Below, one piece after another: positions 43,600 to 56,750 of a stretch of DNA of 64,000 bases (the stretch's first letter is position 1; every line of letters starts with the position of its first letter). The translations under genes were made by a program, and so were the position numbers. The notes below the pieces were generated by a model. The model saw nothing but the letters and a program-made list of their open reading frames with translations. It ran no database searches and was not told where the DNA came from. Origin of the DNA: Cunninghamia lanceolata (lineage: Eukaryota; Streptophyta; Pinopsida; Cupressales; Cupressaceae); the NCBI GenBank assembly GCA_027924645.1, contig BSBN01000829.1:2232001-2296000 (forward strand), given 5' to 3'.

Positions 43600-46500
43600 G
43601 ATGAAGCATCCCGCACCCCTAGCAAAGATTGTAAATGAAGGAACTTGCTTTCAGTGAAGGGTTTGGCGAAGATATCAACAACCTGCTCAGAAGTTGGATA
43701 GTAGTGAAGGTCAATGACGTGCCCATAGATGAGCTCTTAGATGTAGTGCATGTGGACCTCTATGTGTGTGGTTCGTTAATGATGGATTAGACTTTGTGAG
43801 ATCTAAATGGCACTCTGGTTGTCACAAAATATGACTAATGGCCGTTTGACCTAGATACCAAACAAAGTGAAAATATTTTGAAGCTAGATGGCGTCAGTGG
43901 TAGTATTCACAACCCCTTGATACTTGGCCTCAGTAGAAGATAGAGCAATAGCAGATTGCTTCTTGTTCGACCAACAAACATGACCTAAACCAAGTGAGAA
44001 GCTGTAACCTAAAGTAGACTTGTGATCTTGAGAATCACCTGCGTAATCTAAATCTATGTAGCCCACCAAATCAAGATCAATGCTTGCTACATAGTGAATC
44101 CCAGAACTGTGAGTACACTAAATTTAGTCAAGGATCCTCTTGGCTACTTTCCAATGTAGCTCATGGGGCTCCTACATGAATCGAGAGACCATGCCTACAA
44201 CATATGAAATGTCAGGTCTAGTATGAGTTAGGTAAATGAGACTCCCAACAAGTTGTTAGTACAAAGTGCCATCAACAAATGGAGAACACTAAGCCTCATG
44301 TTTGACTCTAGAAAGGAAGGGAGTCAAAGCAGGCTTATAGTCAGCCATATGGAACTGTGAGAGAAAATCTAGAGCATACTTGGACTACATGATGGTGATC
44401 CCAGAATCAAACTAGAAGGTCTCAATCTTGAGAAAGTAATGAAACAAGCCCAAGTCAATCATCAAAAACATGTCATGAAGGGCAGTTTTGACAGCCCCAA
44501 TGGTGGATGAAGAACTCCATGTGATTAACAAGTCATCAACATACAAAACTAGAAATAAGAGTGAATCATCCTACTACATAATGTAGATATTGGGATCATA
44601 ATGGCATTGAGTGAACCCAACTATCAGAAGGAAGGAGTCCATCTTGGCATACTAGGCCCAAGGAGCCTATTTGAGGCCATAGAGAGACTTCTGAAGATGA
44701 CACACAAGTGAAGAATCCTGAATGAACCCTTATGGTTTCTCCATGTAGATCTCCTCTTGAAGGTCACCATGAAGAAAAGCACTCTTCACATCCATCTGGT
44801 GTATTTCCCAATGTTTAGCTACAATAATGGAAAGAACAAGTCGAATGGAGTTCATTCAGGCAACTGGCACAAAAGTCTTAGAGAAGTCAATCCTGGGAAC
44901 CTAGGAGAATCCTTTGGTGACCAGGCGAGCCTTATGCTTATCAATCAACCCATTTGCTACAAATTTGTTTGATAGATCCACTTACATCAAACACGTTTTC
45001 TTCCATTAGGAAGAGGGACAAGATCTCAAGTGTGGTTCCTCATCAAGGAACTATACTCCTCTTGCATAGCTATATCCCACTCAGGAATACCAGAAGCCTC
45101 ATGAAAAGACTATGGATCTGAGGCAATAGAAATGAAGACATGTGGAGCATCCTGGAATTATGAACGAGCCCACCTAGTGTCTGATGGATCCCCAACCCAA
45201 TCACTTGCAAACTGCAAAGTCTATCTAGCCCAAAGTGGACCAAATAATGGAGAATGTGGGTGAGAATCATCACCCTCTGAATGATGACTAAGAGAGGAAG
45301 GAAGTGAGTCCTCTAAAGTACTCTCAGCATTAGAAGTGGAGGTAGAAGACTGCTCAGGTGAATCTGACTCATTAGAAGATCTATCATGTAGCCCAAGTGA
45401 CTCCAATGTCAATGTAGAAGGAGGTGGAGAAGTGATAAAAAGTAAGCTCGAAGAGCCCTCAAACTAAACACTCCTCTCAATGAATAGCTTATGTGAAGTA
45501 GGGTGGAGCAACTGATAACCCTTCACACCATCAGGATAGCCTACAAATATGCAAGGTCTACTCTGCGGATCCAAGGCCTTGCATTTCTCTATAGGAATGT
45601 GGGCCCATACAAGAGAAAAAAAAACTTGAAAGTGATTAACTAATGGTTTTTGACTACTCCAAGCTTTAAAAGGAGTGACTCCCTTCAAGGCTTGGTGAGG
45701 AACATGATTCTGGATATAACAAGAATAGTTAGTGGCCTTTGCCCAATACTATGGTGCAAAAAATCTGGATTGAATCATGTAGTTCACCATTTCCTTCAAG
45801 GACCTATTCTTCCATTCTGCAACATTATTCTGTTGAGGATTGTATGGAATTGGATGCTATAAATCAATCCCCTCTAAGTGCAAAACCACTCAAAATGATG
45901 GTTGACATACTCACCACCATTTTTAATTCACAAAACTTTGATGGCTTTCCTAGATTACTTCTCTACACAAGTTTTAAGTCATGAAAATGATCAAATACCT
46001 CTGACTTCTATTTGAGAAAGTACACCCAAGTATAGAGAGAAAAGTCATCAATGAATGTGAGGACATATCTAGCTCTCTTGAAAGAAAGATGTTGAAATGG
46101 ACTAGCCAAATCACTGTGAACTAACTCCAATATCTGTGAAGCTCTCCATGCCTTGCCTTTGTCAAACTTTTCCTTAGGATGCTTACCAAGAATGCAACCT
46201 TGGCAAACACCACCTAAAAAATGAACTGAAGGAAACCCTGTGACCATGCTCTATTGGTTGAGCTGCTGCAAGTAGCAGTAGTTAAGATGGGCAAACTCAT
46301 GCCGTAATCTAGTCACATCATCAGAATGAATGAGCAAAATAGTCAAAGAAGGATCAGGAACAAAGTGAGAAAAAATATAGAGCCATGACTAATGATCTGC
46401 TCTCTCAACTACAACTATAGAACCACTATGCAACTCATGAATCTCCACTGAATTAGTAGTGAACTCAAGCCGCTTTCTTGAACCTATGTGAGTGATCTTA

Positions 46501-47700
46501 TAAACTGACAAGAGATTAGTTGATAATGAGGGCACACAAAGAACATCATGGAATGTGCCATCCCCCACATCAACTAGCCCTCTCCCACACACCTCAACAG
46601 GAGTGTCATCACCCATCAAAATAGAAGGCATAGTACATGGCTCCAAAGATGTAAGTTCTTCCTTAGATGAAGCCATGTGGTGTGAAGCACCTGAATCAAG
46701 AACCCAAGTGGATATTAAAGAAGAAAATGCTACAAGGGCCTTGCCCTTTCCTTCCCCCATGTCATTTTATTTTGCCTTGTTAAACCCCTCAGTAGAACTC
46801 TATTTGATAGAGTCAGGAATATTGATATTATTCTTCTCAAGAATGTGTGTCAAGTGATCAATTTGTTTCTTCAAGCACTTATGCTCATCATGACCAGGTC
46901 TTTTAAAGTAGGCACATTGGACCTTCTCTTTCTTAGGCTTTTTTCCCTTAGAAGATTGGGTTTCATGAGTTTCTTTTCAAGCAAATGGTAACTGATCCTT
47001 CTCTCCTTGCTATTCTTTTATTTCTTATCATTATTCTTGTTGTTAGTACTTTGTCTTTTCTATTCTTCTGTACCTTGCTTGGCTGCCAGAGCATTTGACT
47101 TAGAGGACTTAAGAGTGCCCATCTAGATTAGCTTATCCTATTCCCGAGTGAGAGAGATAGCAAAATCATCTAAAGATGGCATGGTGAATTGAGTACCAAG
47201 TGCACCCTTAGTAGCATAGAAGGTATAAACAAATACAAAATATTCTGAACTTAGCTTAGAGAGAATACTGAGAATCAGTTGTTCATCTTTCTTTTCAATT
47301 CCACATTGTTTTAACTATAGCCTTAGTGATTTCAATTTGGTGAAGAAATCCTGGACTATGTTGAAATTGCTTGGACTTAAACTAATTAGTTCATTTTCTA
47401 ACATATGACCCCTCATTGAATCTTAGGTGCCAAATAGTGCTTCTAGCTTTGTCGTGAAATCAAAGAATCAATATGAAAGAGAAAATTAGGAGAAATAGAC
47501 AAACACAATGTTCCATTTGCCTCATCACATTTCTTAAACCACTTAGGCTTATCTTCATCTTTAGTAGGTTCAGTTTCATGTCCCATTGTTATCCTATGTA
47601 ATCTAGCTTTCCTTAAGTAGATTGTCATGCATGATTTCCACTCAAAGTAGTTGTATGGAGTTAGGATGGGCACATTAGTTTGATCGATGATGAAGAAATA
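43600..47700 (-). pseudogene. Copia gag-pol remnant (first minus-strand element)
   Basis: Read right to left: gag near 47690-47440 (YNYFEWKSCMTIYLRKA). The zinc knuckle near 46877-46918 reads CAYFKRPGHDEHKC, with the second Cys replaced by Phe. Protease is near 46700 (TWVLDSGASHHM). GAG-pre-integrase is near 46220 (GGVCQGCILGKHPKEKF), followed by FIDDFSLYTWVYFLK. RT carries YVDD at about 44531-44542. RNase H is at 44069-43884 (YIDLDYAGD and KKQSAIALSSTEAKYQ). All these modules are broken by stops. The sequence order is typical of plant copia elements. Confidence 0.92.
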
Positions 47701-49270
47701 CAGAAAAAAATATGTTAAAAATAAGATAACACACACAAGACAACCCCCCCTTTTCACTCAATCAAAGAACCCCCCAAGAAAAAATGATTTTGGCACTTTA
47801 TAATTAGTGCATTTACAACTGCCACTGGCAACAAATACTTAGTGGTCTTGATCTCAATGCATTACAAAACCCTCACAAATTGGGTGTATACTGAAAGTAC
47901 AATACTAGAACTCTACCAAGAAAAACTATCAACACCATTGTGATCTACTCAAAAAATCATGCACTTTCAAAAAAAGAATCACCTCGATATGAGGTCGTAT
48001 GTGAAAGTTATGATCCTCTAAAGTTCCAAAAAATGAGAACTAAATAGCGTCACCTATGAGATTCTACAATTTCTAGAAACATTGTGCACCAGAATCAAGA
48101 ATTTTCTCCACCACCATGAAGGGAGTGGAAAAATAGCCAAAGTCAAGAAAAGAAGCTTAGGAAACAGAGCCAATATGAGCTAAAACAGAGCCTCCAAAGT
48201 TCAACATGCAAACCAGAAACTCCAATAGGAAGGGTCTGTGAGCAACCTCCACCAAAATCACTGCCAAAGTTAGTGGATCACCAATTTTAGAACATTAATA
48301 GATGTATTTAGCTAAAAAAGAGCTCCTCCAGTCAAAGGCAGTTAGGGCTAATAATAGAAAAATCCACATTACATGCCAAAATGAATGGCAATACCGGCTC
48401 ACAGGCTAGAGGAGAAGCAACTGGAAAAAAACAATTTTCAATCCACAGAGGGCCGAATGACAACGTACAACCAAAAAATTGCAACAACAGATGTTGGTGC
48501 TGAATGGCGAAAGACCAAGCAAAAGAAGGGGTTCGGGCCTTAGCCTCACCCATGGGCCCCTATTGAGGGTTCTACGAACCCTTAGAGGGTCGTGAGACCT
48601 TGAGTGGTTTCAGTCCCCAAAGGGCGGTCATCCCCAAAGATTGGGCCAAAGCACTTTTCTCACAATACTGTGAAGCACTATCTAAATAGCACTAAGTACT
48701 TACAAAAAAAAATCATTTAATTTTTTTGAAGTTTTAAATTTTTTTACAAAAATCTGCATCGAAAATCATGTTGTGAGGCCAAAAATGGCCTCTGACAATT
48801 TTTTTTCCTTTCAGACTCTCGGCACCAAAGCTAGGCAAATTACATATGAAAATTCACCTGTGAGGCCTCTCAGACTCAATGACAGGGTCCTTTTGGATTG
48901 AAAATGCTCTGATTGAAAGTTGATTTCTAGATCTGAGCATAAAACCTTGTTTCTGCAACTGTGTCAACCGATCTATAATATTGGTGAAATGAAATCCAAA
49001 TCTGACTTTCTTGAGCCTCCTGGATGCATTGGAACAACTAAAAATTCTGCTAGTATAACTAGAAACACTACAATCACTAAAATATCACAAAACACATATG
49101 CAAATCCCTGAGATAAAAAAGTTTCCGTCAAACTTTTTTGATTCTCCAGATCATCCAAAGATGCAAGGGAAGAGCATACTGGGTTTTTGGGAAAACCTAC
49201 AATAAGATTTATTAGCCCCACCCAAATCTCTCAAATATGGAAACTAAAATATATTCTTGCACATAGAATT

Positions 49271-49282
49271 GCTCTGATACCA
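49271..49282 (-). other. Primer-binding site of the first minus-strand copia
   Basis: On the minus strand this reads TGGTATCAGAGC, a perfect plant tRNA-iMet-type site directly adjoining the LTR. Confidence 0.92.
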
Positions 49283-49737
49283 TGTTAGAATCTAAAAAAC
49301 TTAGTAACCTAGAAAACTAGTGCAAACGAATAGATATTGAAACTATGAATGCAAATGATATGAAATCAAAATAGCAGCACAAAGTTAGTCTCCAAGAGAG
49401 TAATGTCAATGATAGAAGAAAAATAGCATTAAGAGGATGCAAAATCAAATGATCTATACAAATTACAAGCCAAGTAGCATGCTTATATAGACCAAGGAGA
49501 GGGAGGAGGTGGCAACACCAACCAATGAGGAGCAACTATCTATTGTGCTAAAGATAGAAAAGTATCTTCCCAAGATAGCTAATGGATGCTCACCTATAGG
49601 AAGATGACACCTCGTAATCCTCTCACTAATAAAACATGCTTTATTAAACTAAGCGAGATTAACAGAAGTGTAGGAAAAACCTAGGGATATAGGGAAAAAT
49701 AAATAACCCAACTAGGAAATAAAAACCTACACTAACA
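49283..49737 (-). repeat. 5' LTR of the first minus-strand copia
   Basis: This 455-bp LTR runs TGTTAGAATC...CACTAACA on the + strand and adjoins the primer site. Confidence 0.92.
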
Positions 49738-51306
49738 GTTCTTGCACTTTGTGGCACCAATGAATGAGCTATTTGGACCTACAGGTGGATGTCAAGCCCC
49801 TCCCCAATAACCTCTCTTGGTTTTGACCAACTCAATATCATTTGATAGGTGCCAATAGTGGATACATTATTGAAAAATGCATCAATGACATGTAGTGTAA
49901 AGGTGTCAAGAGAAATATTTTGCATTCTTCACCCTGTGGACGTAACCAACGACATCAAGAGGTTGGGGTGGGTGGGTTTATGCTAGTGGAGGTCTTTTTT
50001 GTTCCTAGGTGTCCCAATCGAATCGGGCTATAGTGTACTGACAAAGTCTCGTAAGAAACCTAAGAGCAAAAGATTGCCAGACTTTGACGAAGTAGTTCTC
50101 ACACTTCATGACACCTACAAATGATTCATTTGGACCTAAAGCTAGATGTCAGGCCTCTCCACAATAACCTCTCTTGGTTTTGACCAACTCAACTTCGTTT
50201 GACCGTGTCAACGACAGATGGATTCTTGAAAAATGCCTCAATGACATGTAGTGTAAAGGTGCCAAGAGCCATATTTTGCATTCTTCACCTCGTGGGACCT
50301 AACCAATGGTGCTAATAGGTCAGGGTAGGTGGGTTTATGCTAGTGGAGGCCCTATTTCATTCCCCAGGTGTCCCAATCGAATCAAGATATAGTGTACCGA
50401 CAAAGTCTCTTAAGAGACCTAAGAGTGAAAATTTGCTAGACTTTTGTTGATGGGTGTTTCAGCACGCAACAACATAGGTAAGATATAGGGTATCTCACCT
50501 CTCTTGAAAGGAATCATATCCCAAAACTTTAGAATAGGACTACACCAAGGTTTATAGTGCCAAGTCTTGACTTGTAGGATAACTTAGTGGATATGTACTT
50601 CGTTGTTCCAACCAAGGGGACTTACATGCAATGTAGGGTTTGTGAAATTATGATAGAAATAAGTATGCAGAAACCCTAGGTTGTACAGGCTATTAAGTCT
50701 AAAAATTTTCAATAGATTAACAATATGATGCTGCTTAAAACCCTATATCTAATGAATGTATGTAAAAAAATTGTAAAAAGGTTAAAGGGTAGAGAGATGG
50801 ATATGAAGCCTAAGGACAAATCACAATTGGATTAAATTCTACAGATAGATAAATACTCTCAAGAAAACCAATTTCTACTTAACCAGGTTATAGCCACAAT
50901 GCTATAGAAATGATGCAATCTTCAAAGGTACCTTAAGATTTTCAAATCACACAAATTCATTAAACACCCAATTACTGGCATAGTTTAATTATTGTTATAC
51001 AATCTAACTAAATTCATTCAATGAGGTTTAGAATAACCATGCAAAGTTACTTACAATTAGCAAAAACAAATGGTATGAACTAGAGCATTCATTAGATATC
51101 AAATCATACATTCACCATTGCAACTATACTTCATCTAAATTTAGATTGTAATGAACCATGAAATTCAAAACAAGATAACACAAGAACACAATTTCTAGCA
51201 ACACCTATAAAACTTGTTTTGTATTGATTAATATTTTGGCAGTCTTAAGAATTCATTGTCCAATCTTCAGTCCTTTCTTACCGCTTTTACAATGAGAGAG
51301 GTTGCC

Positions 51307-51314
51307 TTTATATA
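51307..51314 (-). promoter_or_regulatory. Probable TATA box of the solo LTR
   Basis: The minus strand reads TATATAAAGGCAACC. The position downstream of the repeated motif block fits the U3/R border of an LTR. Confidence 0.55.
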
Positions 51315-52419
51315 GAAAGGCAAGCATAGTGAGTTGTTCAATGAATGGTGAGGATTAACCCAACACCAAGGGCTTAAATTTGATAGCATTTAATTTTGGT
51401 TGGTGGGTAGTTACAATCCCAAATTTGACTTTGTCCTTTAAGAAAAAGATGAAATTACAAATTTTCAGCTCATGAGATCAAGATGAAATAGTCACTTTTT
51501 GAGTTGTCTAATGAGATAAAACTCTTTTCTAATCAGTTGACTAGTCAAGAGGAGTATGTGACACATTTTTTATGAAGACATATCCAACTGGAGGCTTGCT
51601 AGATTGATTTTCTATCTGGATGGCTGGAACAACTATGAATAGGTCATGAACATTGAACATGCTCTAAAGGAAGAACAATAATATAGGCTTGATCTCCTAT
51701 ATCTTCTAGATTTTAGGGCTTACTTCCATCACCTTTGACATCATACTAAATTCCTTTTGCAGGTACATCAGTGGTTTGGTCAATAAAATGATGATTGTTC
51801 ATGTCTAGATTAGTAGGGTATCTCTGGGTTTTCGTCCCTCACAATGATTCCAGCTAGTTCCTTGTGCTTCATCCTCTTAGACCTACAATCCACAATGTCA
51901 ATCATCAATTTCATCATAAACAAATCATTTTCCATCAAGATATATCAAATTATATCCCTTTGCAACCGTGGATCAATCAGGGACAACTCAATATCAATTT
52001 TGTTGCCATGGACAACTTCACAAAATTGGTGTTTTCCCATGATTTTCTCTATTTATTCATTATTTTCAACTACCCATTTCACATTTATGGTGACCTAGGA
52101 TGTTTCTAATCCCATTTGGACCTTGTAGAAAACTATTATTTCATGTTTTTACACCCCTTTTGGTAAAAAGCAGGATTTTTGGGGGTCACTAGATATTAAT
52201 GTGCAGTGTCAAAACTTGTCAATTTTCACATCAATCATGATGGATAAAAACTTAAGAATGAATGGAATGATGCAATTGTCTAGTATAAAGTGAACATTTC
52301 ATTTGAATTAATCACTTTGGCTCTAAGTAGGTTTTTCGGCTCTGATGGGATAAAGTGAAGATTTGTGCTTCATTGGATTTGTGGGTCAAAAGGGGATCAC
52401 TCGATATGTCACGTGATCC

Positions 52420-52760
52420 AAGTTTTTAGCGTTAAGGGATCCTCTTATCTTGGGTGGAGAAATGGGTCTTCACTGGACAAGTGGGGAATTGGAAGGTCAC
52501 TAGATATATCCTGTGCTGAGAGATATTAGCGCAATGTCTCGAGATGCAAAGAAAACCCACTTTTACGTAAGGTCATCAAGTCTAAACTTTAGTGAAAGTT
52601 TTGGTGGTCACTGGATATGTCCGGTGACTAAAGTTTTTAGTGCTTATCTAGTGACATGTCATTTTAGTGCAAAGTGTAGTGAAGTGAGATTTTAGCGCAA
52701 AGTGTAGTGGAGTGAGATTTTAGCACAAAGTGCAGTGACCTTCATTTTTAGCACAATGTC
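52420..52760 (-). repeat. GCGCTAAAA-like motif cluster in the solo LTR
   Basis: On the + strand TTTTAGCGCAAAG, TTTTAGCACAAAG, TTTTAGTGCAAAG and relatives occur about seven times within 340 bases. The same core in the other orientation fills U3 of the chromovirus LTR at 5490-5990. Confidence 0.75.
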
Positions 52761-55052
52761 CTGTAGGAGGTGAAAATCCTGCCAGGTCTTGAATTTCCCT
52801 TAGGACAATATATTTTAAAATATATTGAAGTATAATAATTTCTTATACTTTAAATATTTTAAAATATACTATTAGGATGTTTGAGATAGGTTCCAGATCC
52901 ATAAGAGTTAAAATGTAGATTTTAAAATTTGGAGGATCCATTAGATTTTAGACTTAACCAAATTTAGGTGATCATGAATATGCATCAAGGTGAAAGCACA
53001 AGGACCCCTTAGTAAAACTTTGTAGAATTTGACATGATTTTTCAATGACACGTCCTGCAGCAATGGTTTTAAGCACTTTATCCAGTGAAACTCAAATTTA
53101 GTGTAAAAACCAAAGAACAAACCTCTCATGCATAAAAAGTAATCAAATCTTTACAAATAAATCTTGAAAAGCACCAAGAAGATCCAAATCATCACAAATG
53201 CCCAAATTTGGAACAAATGTTGCATTCTAAGCACCATTTCACTTTCTCATCATCATAAGGAGGAAAAGGCTGAGACTCCAAGCCAAAGCAAAAGAGGGGG
53301 TCTGCATTTGGCAAAACGGGGCATGTGTACAGGGCATAACAACTTTGATAGAGTAGTTATCACACTTCGTGTCACCTATGATTGATCTATTTAGACATAT
53401 AGCTGGATGTTAGGTCCCTCCACAATAACCTCTATCATTTTTGACCAACTCAACATTGTTTGACTGTGCCAACGCCGAATGCATTCTTGAAACATTCCTC
53501 AGTGACATGTAGTGTAAAGGTGCCAAGAGCCATATTTTGCATTCCTCACACCATGGGACTTAACCAATGTTTCTGACATGTTGGGGTGGGTGGGTTTATA
53601 CTAGTGGAGGCCCTATTTTTCTCCCAAGGTAACCCAATCGAATTGAGCTACAGTGTATCAATAAAGTCTCTTAAGAGACCTAAGAGCAAAAATTGCCAGA
53701 CTTTGATGGAGTAGTTCTCACACTTCATGGCACCTACAAATGATCTCCTTGTACCTATGTTTAGATGTCAAGTCCCTCCACAATAAACTCTCTCAGGTTT
53801 GACCAACTCAACATCATTTGATTGTGCCAATGGCGGATGCATTCTTGAAAAATGCCTCAGTGACATGTAGTATAAAGGTGCCAAGAGCCATATTTTAAGT
53901 TCTTTACCTCATGGGAACTAATCAACAATGCCAAAAGGTTAGGGTGGGTTGGTTTATGCTAGTGGAGGACTTGTTTTACTTGCTAGGTGTCCTAATCAAA
54001 TCGACCTACAATGTATTGGCAAAGTATCTTAAAAGACCTAAGATCAAAAAAATGCCATACTTCAACATAGTAGTTCTTGCACTTCATGGCACCTATGAAT
54101 GATCTGTTTCAACCTACAGCTAGATGTCAAGCTCCTCCACAATAACCTCTCTCAGTTTTGACCAACTCAACATTGTTTGACTATGCCAACGGTGGATGCA
54201 TTCTTGAAAAATTCCTCAATGACATGTAGTGTAAAGGTGCCAAGAGCCATATTCTGTGTTCTTCAACCCATGGGACCTAACCAATGGTGGAAATAGGCTA
54301 GGGTGGGTGGTTTTATGCTAGTGGAGGCCCTATTTCATTCCCTAGGTGTCCTAATCGAATTGGGTTGCAATGTACTGGCAAAGTCTCTTAAGAGAGCTAA
54401 GAAAAAAAAGCCACACTTTGACAGAGTAGTTTTCATACTTTATGGCACCTATGAATGATCCATTTAGACCTACAACTAAATGTCAAAGCCGTCCATAACA
54501 ACCTCTCTTAGTTTTGACCAACTCAACAACATTTGACCATGCCAACAACAGATGCATTCTTGAAAAATGCCTCAGTGAAATGTAGTGTAAAGATGCCAAG
54601 ATCCATATTTTGCATTCTTCACCCCATGGGACCTAACCAATGACACCAATAGGTTGGGGTGTGTGGGTTTATACTAGTGGAGGCATTGTTTCATTCCCCA
54701 GGCATCCTAATCAAATCAAGCTACAATGTACTAGCAAAGTCTCTTAAGAGACCTAAGAGAAAAAAAATTCCAAACTTTGGTGGAGTACTTCTTGCACTTC
54801 ATGGCACCTATGAATGATTTGTTTGGACTTGCAACTAGAGGTTAGGCCCCTCAATAATAACCTCTCTCAATTTTGACCAAATCAACATCATTTGACCATG
54901 CAAATGGTGGATGCATTCTTGAAAAATGCCTCAGTGATATGTAGTGTAAAGGTGCTAAGAGCCATATTTTGTGCTCTTCACCCCATGGGACCCAACTGAC
55001 AGTGTGCATAGGTCAGGGTGGGTGGGCTTATGCTAGTGGAGGCCCTGTTTCA

Positions 55053-56500
55053 TGTGGAAATACACTGGACAGCTGAGAGGGGGGGTGACACAAAAAACTT
55101 AGCTTCATATGCATATCAAACCATCAACAACTTAATTATTCATAATCAAATTTAACCACGAAAGCATGAAACCATTAACTTAATCACAATCACACATTCA
55201 ACATAGTAGACACCAAATTTTTATGTGGAAAACCCTAAAAGGGAAAATCCATGGTGGGTGTTAGCCCACAAAAATATATAAGTTATAGAAATACCGAAAA
55301 TAGAGGCTCATTGCCTACAGGGCTTACTACTCAAAATGCTCACTGCAAAGAATCACTCACTACCTAAGGACGACTCACTACCAAGATGGTGAACTAATTG
55401 AATAACATGTATTTCATGCTAGGGTTTAGTTCCATTGAATCTCAAAATGACTTCTCTTCTCTGCTCCTTCACACTTTTGCACTTATCTCTTCATATTCAC
55501 AACACACACACACACTTTTTTGCAACTACATTACATGCTTTTATACAATTCATCAACCTTGGAATGTACATCAAGGTCAGCATTATATCAACCATTGGAT
55601 CAATCTCCAAGGTTGGCATTTCCTACATACATAAAATAGGTATGGACCTAATACAAATTTGGCTATGGAAAAGATGTAAAAATGTATGCAGATCATGCTA
55701 TGCCTTAGTTGGGACTCAAACAAAATCCTCCATGCCATGAAACGCTTCTACAATCTTTGATGCATTTCCGCAAATGATGAATTCAACCAGGTCATCCAAG
55801 ACTAATTATAACACTGGGTCTGTAAGAACATTCTTCATTCATGATCTAATTTTCTCTTTGCATACCAATCCAAAGGTAGGAACATGATCAAGAGACATCC
55901 ACAAGCAAATTGTAATCACCAGGAACAACTGCACAATCTCTGATCACTCTGTTAATAAGATTCTTCAAACCAGAGCACAAGAACAACACTGCCAGCCACT
56001 ATCATGAGTAAAAGATAGCTTGTGGACCACCAAATCATAAACCATTGCATTTAAAGGCACATAACATCATCACAGACTTAATTCCAGAACAACAAACCAA
56101 AATACTTCAATGCGGAGGAATGCGGAGCAAAACACTTTCAAGCCATGTCACCACCAAACATACATAAAAAGTAGTTTTCACATTGGTGAACACAACTTAC
56201 TCAAATATTCATTTTGGAGGCTCAACCTTGGAATATAACATCTTCAGATAGTCTTCTAAATAATTTCCAATCTGTAGGCAAAGATATTTATTCTACAGGA
56301 AATGTAGAGCATTCTTCTAGACTGTTCTTCTACATGTAATGCACTGTTTCTACTGTAATTCATTGTTTTTACCGGATGAGCTAATTTTCTTAATATCCAT
56401 AACATCTACAAGAAAGTAACAAAATGAGGGTATAGTTGACACCAATGACAACATAGAAATGTTGACATCAATAACACTGATTAGGCACATACTTGCAACA
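55053..56500 (-). repeat. 3' LTR of the second minus-strand copia
   Basis: This LTR is collinear with 60930-62370 and starts TGTGGAAATACA where the other copy has TGTTAAAATACA. It ends in CAACA on the + strand. Confidence 0.92.
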
Positions 56501-56750
56501 ATCTCCCCCTTTGTCATTGATGGCAACATATGATGCAAAAAATTGAAAAGACCATCAAGACAAGATTCTCCCCCTTGCTCTTTACACATCTACATTCTTT
56601 CTTCCCTTGATTTTTTCACATGATTTCTCTCCCCCTTTGTCATCAATGGCAAAGGGCACATACTTGCATGCTACTGCTCTGATCCACTTACTTTATTAGA
56701 AACATCTAGCTACTCCCCTTGAGAGGTAGCCTTCAAAACATCAATCCAGA

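Larger units (their letters stand above)
42985..49737 (-). mobile_element. Ty1/copia retrotransposon, minus strand, inserted in the satellite
   Basis: LTRs of about 455 bp (42985-43440 and 49283-49737) bound a copia interior read on the minus strand: gag, protease, integrase, RT, RNase H. The primer site (minus-strand TGGTATCAGAGC, 49271-49282) abuts the right LTR, and a GGGGGG polypurine tract abuts the left one. The target duplication is GTTCT at 49738-49742 and GTTTT at 42980-42984, and the left LTR start has also mutated (TTTCAGAATC for TGTTAGAATC). Many stops make it inactive. Confidence 0.94.
50445..53341 (-). mobile_element. Long solo LTR (2.9 kb) in the satellite
   Basis: The segment reads TGTTGATGGGTG...GGGCATAACA on the + strand and is flanked by ACTTT on both sides (50440-50444 and 53342-53346); the flanks rejoin into one satellite monomer. 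There are no gag or pol motifs. Minus orientation is likely: on that strand GCGCTAAAA-like repeats (52420-52760) precede a TATATAAA box (51307-51314), followed by GGCAACCTCTCTCATTGTAA, as at an LTR transcription start. A non-autonomous element without LTR pairs cannot be excluded, but I found no internal direct repeat. Confidence 0.8.

Noticed and set aside
49311..49625. Repeat between 43.0 and 49.3 kb as part of the satellite
   Set aside because: It is the LTR pair of the first minus-strand copia, with primer site and polypurine tract beside it.
50445..53341. Host gene within the satellite interruption
   Set aside because: Clean ACTTT duplication, TG..CA ends and LTR-like TATA arrangement point to a solo LTR; no coding pattern.
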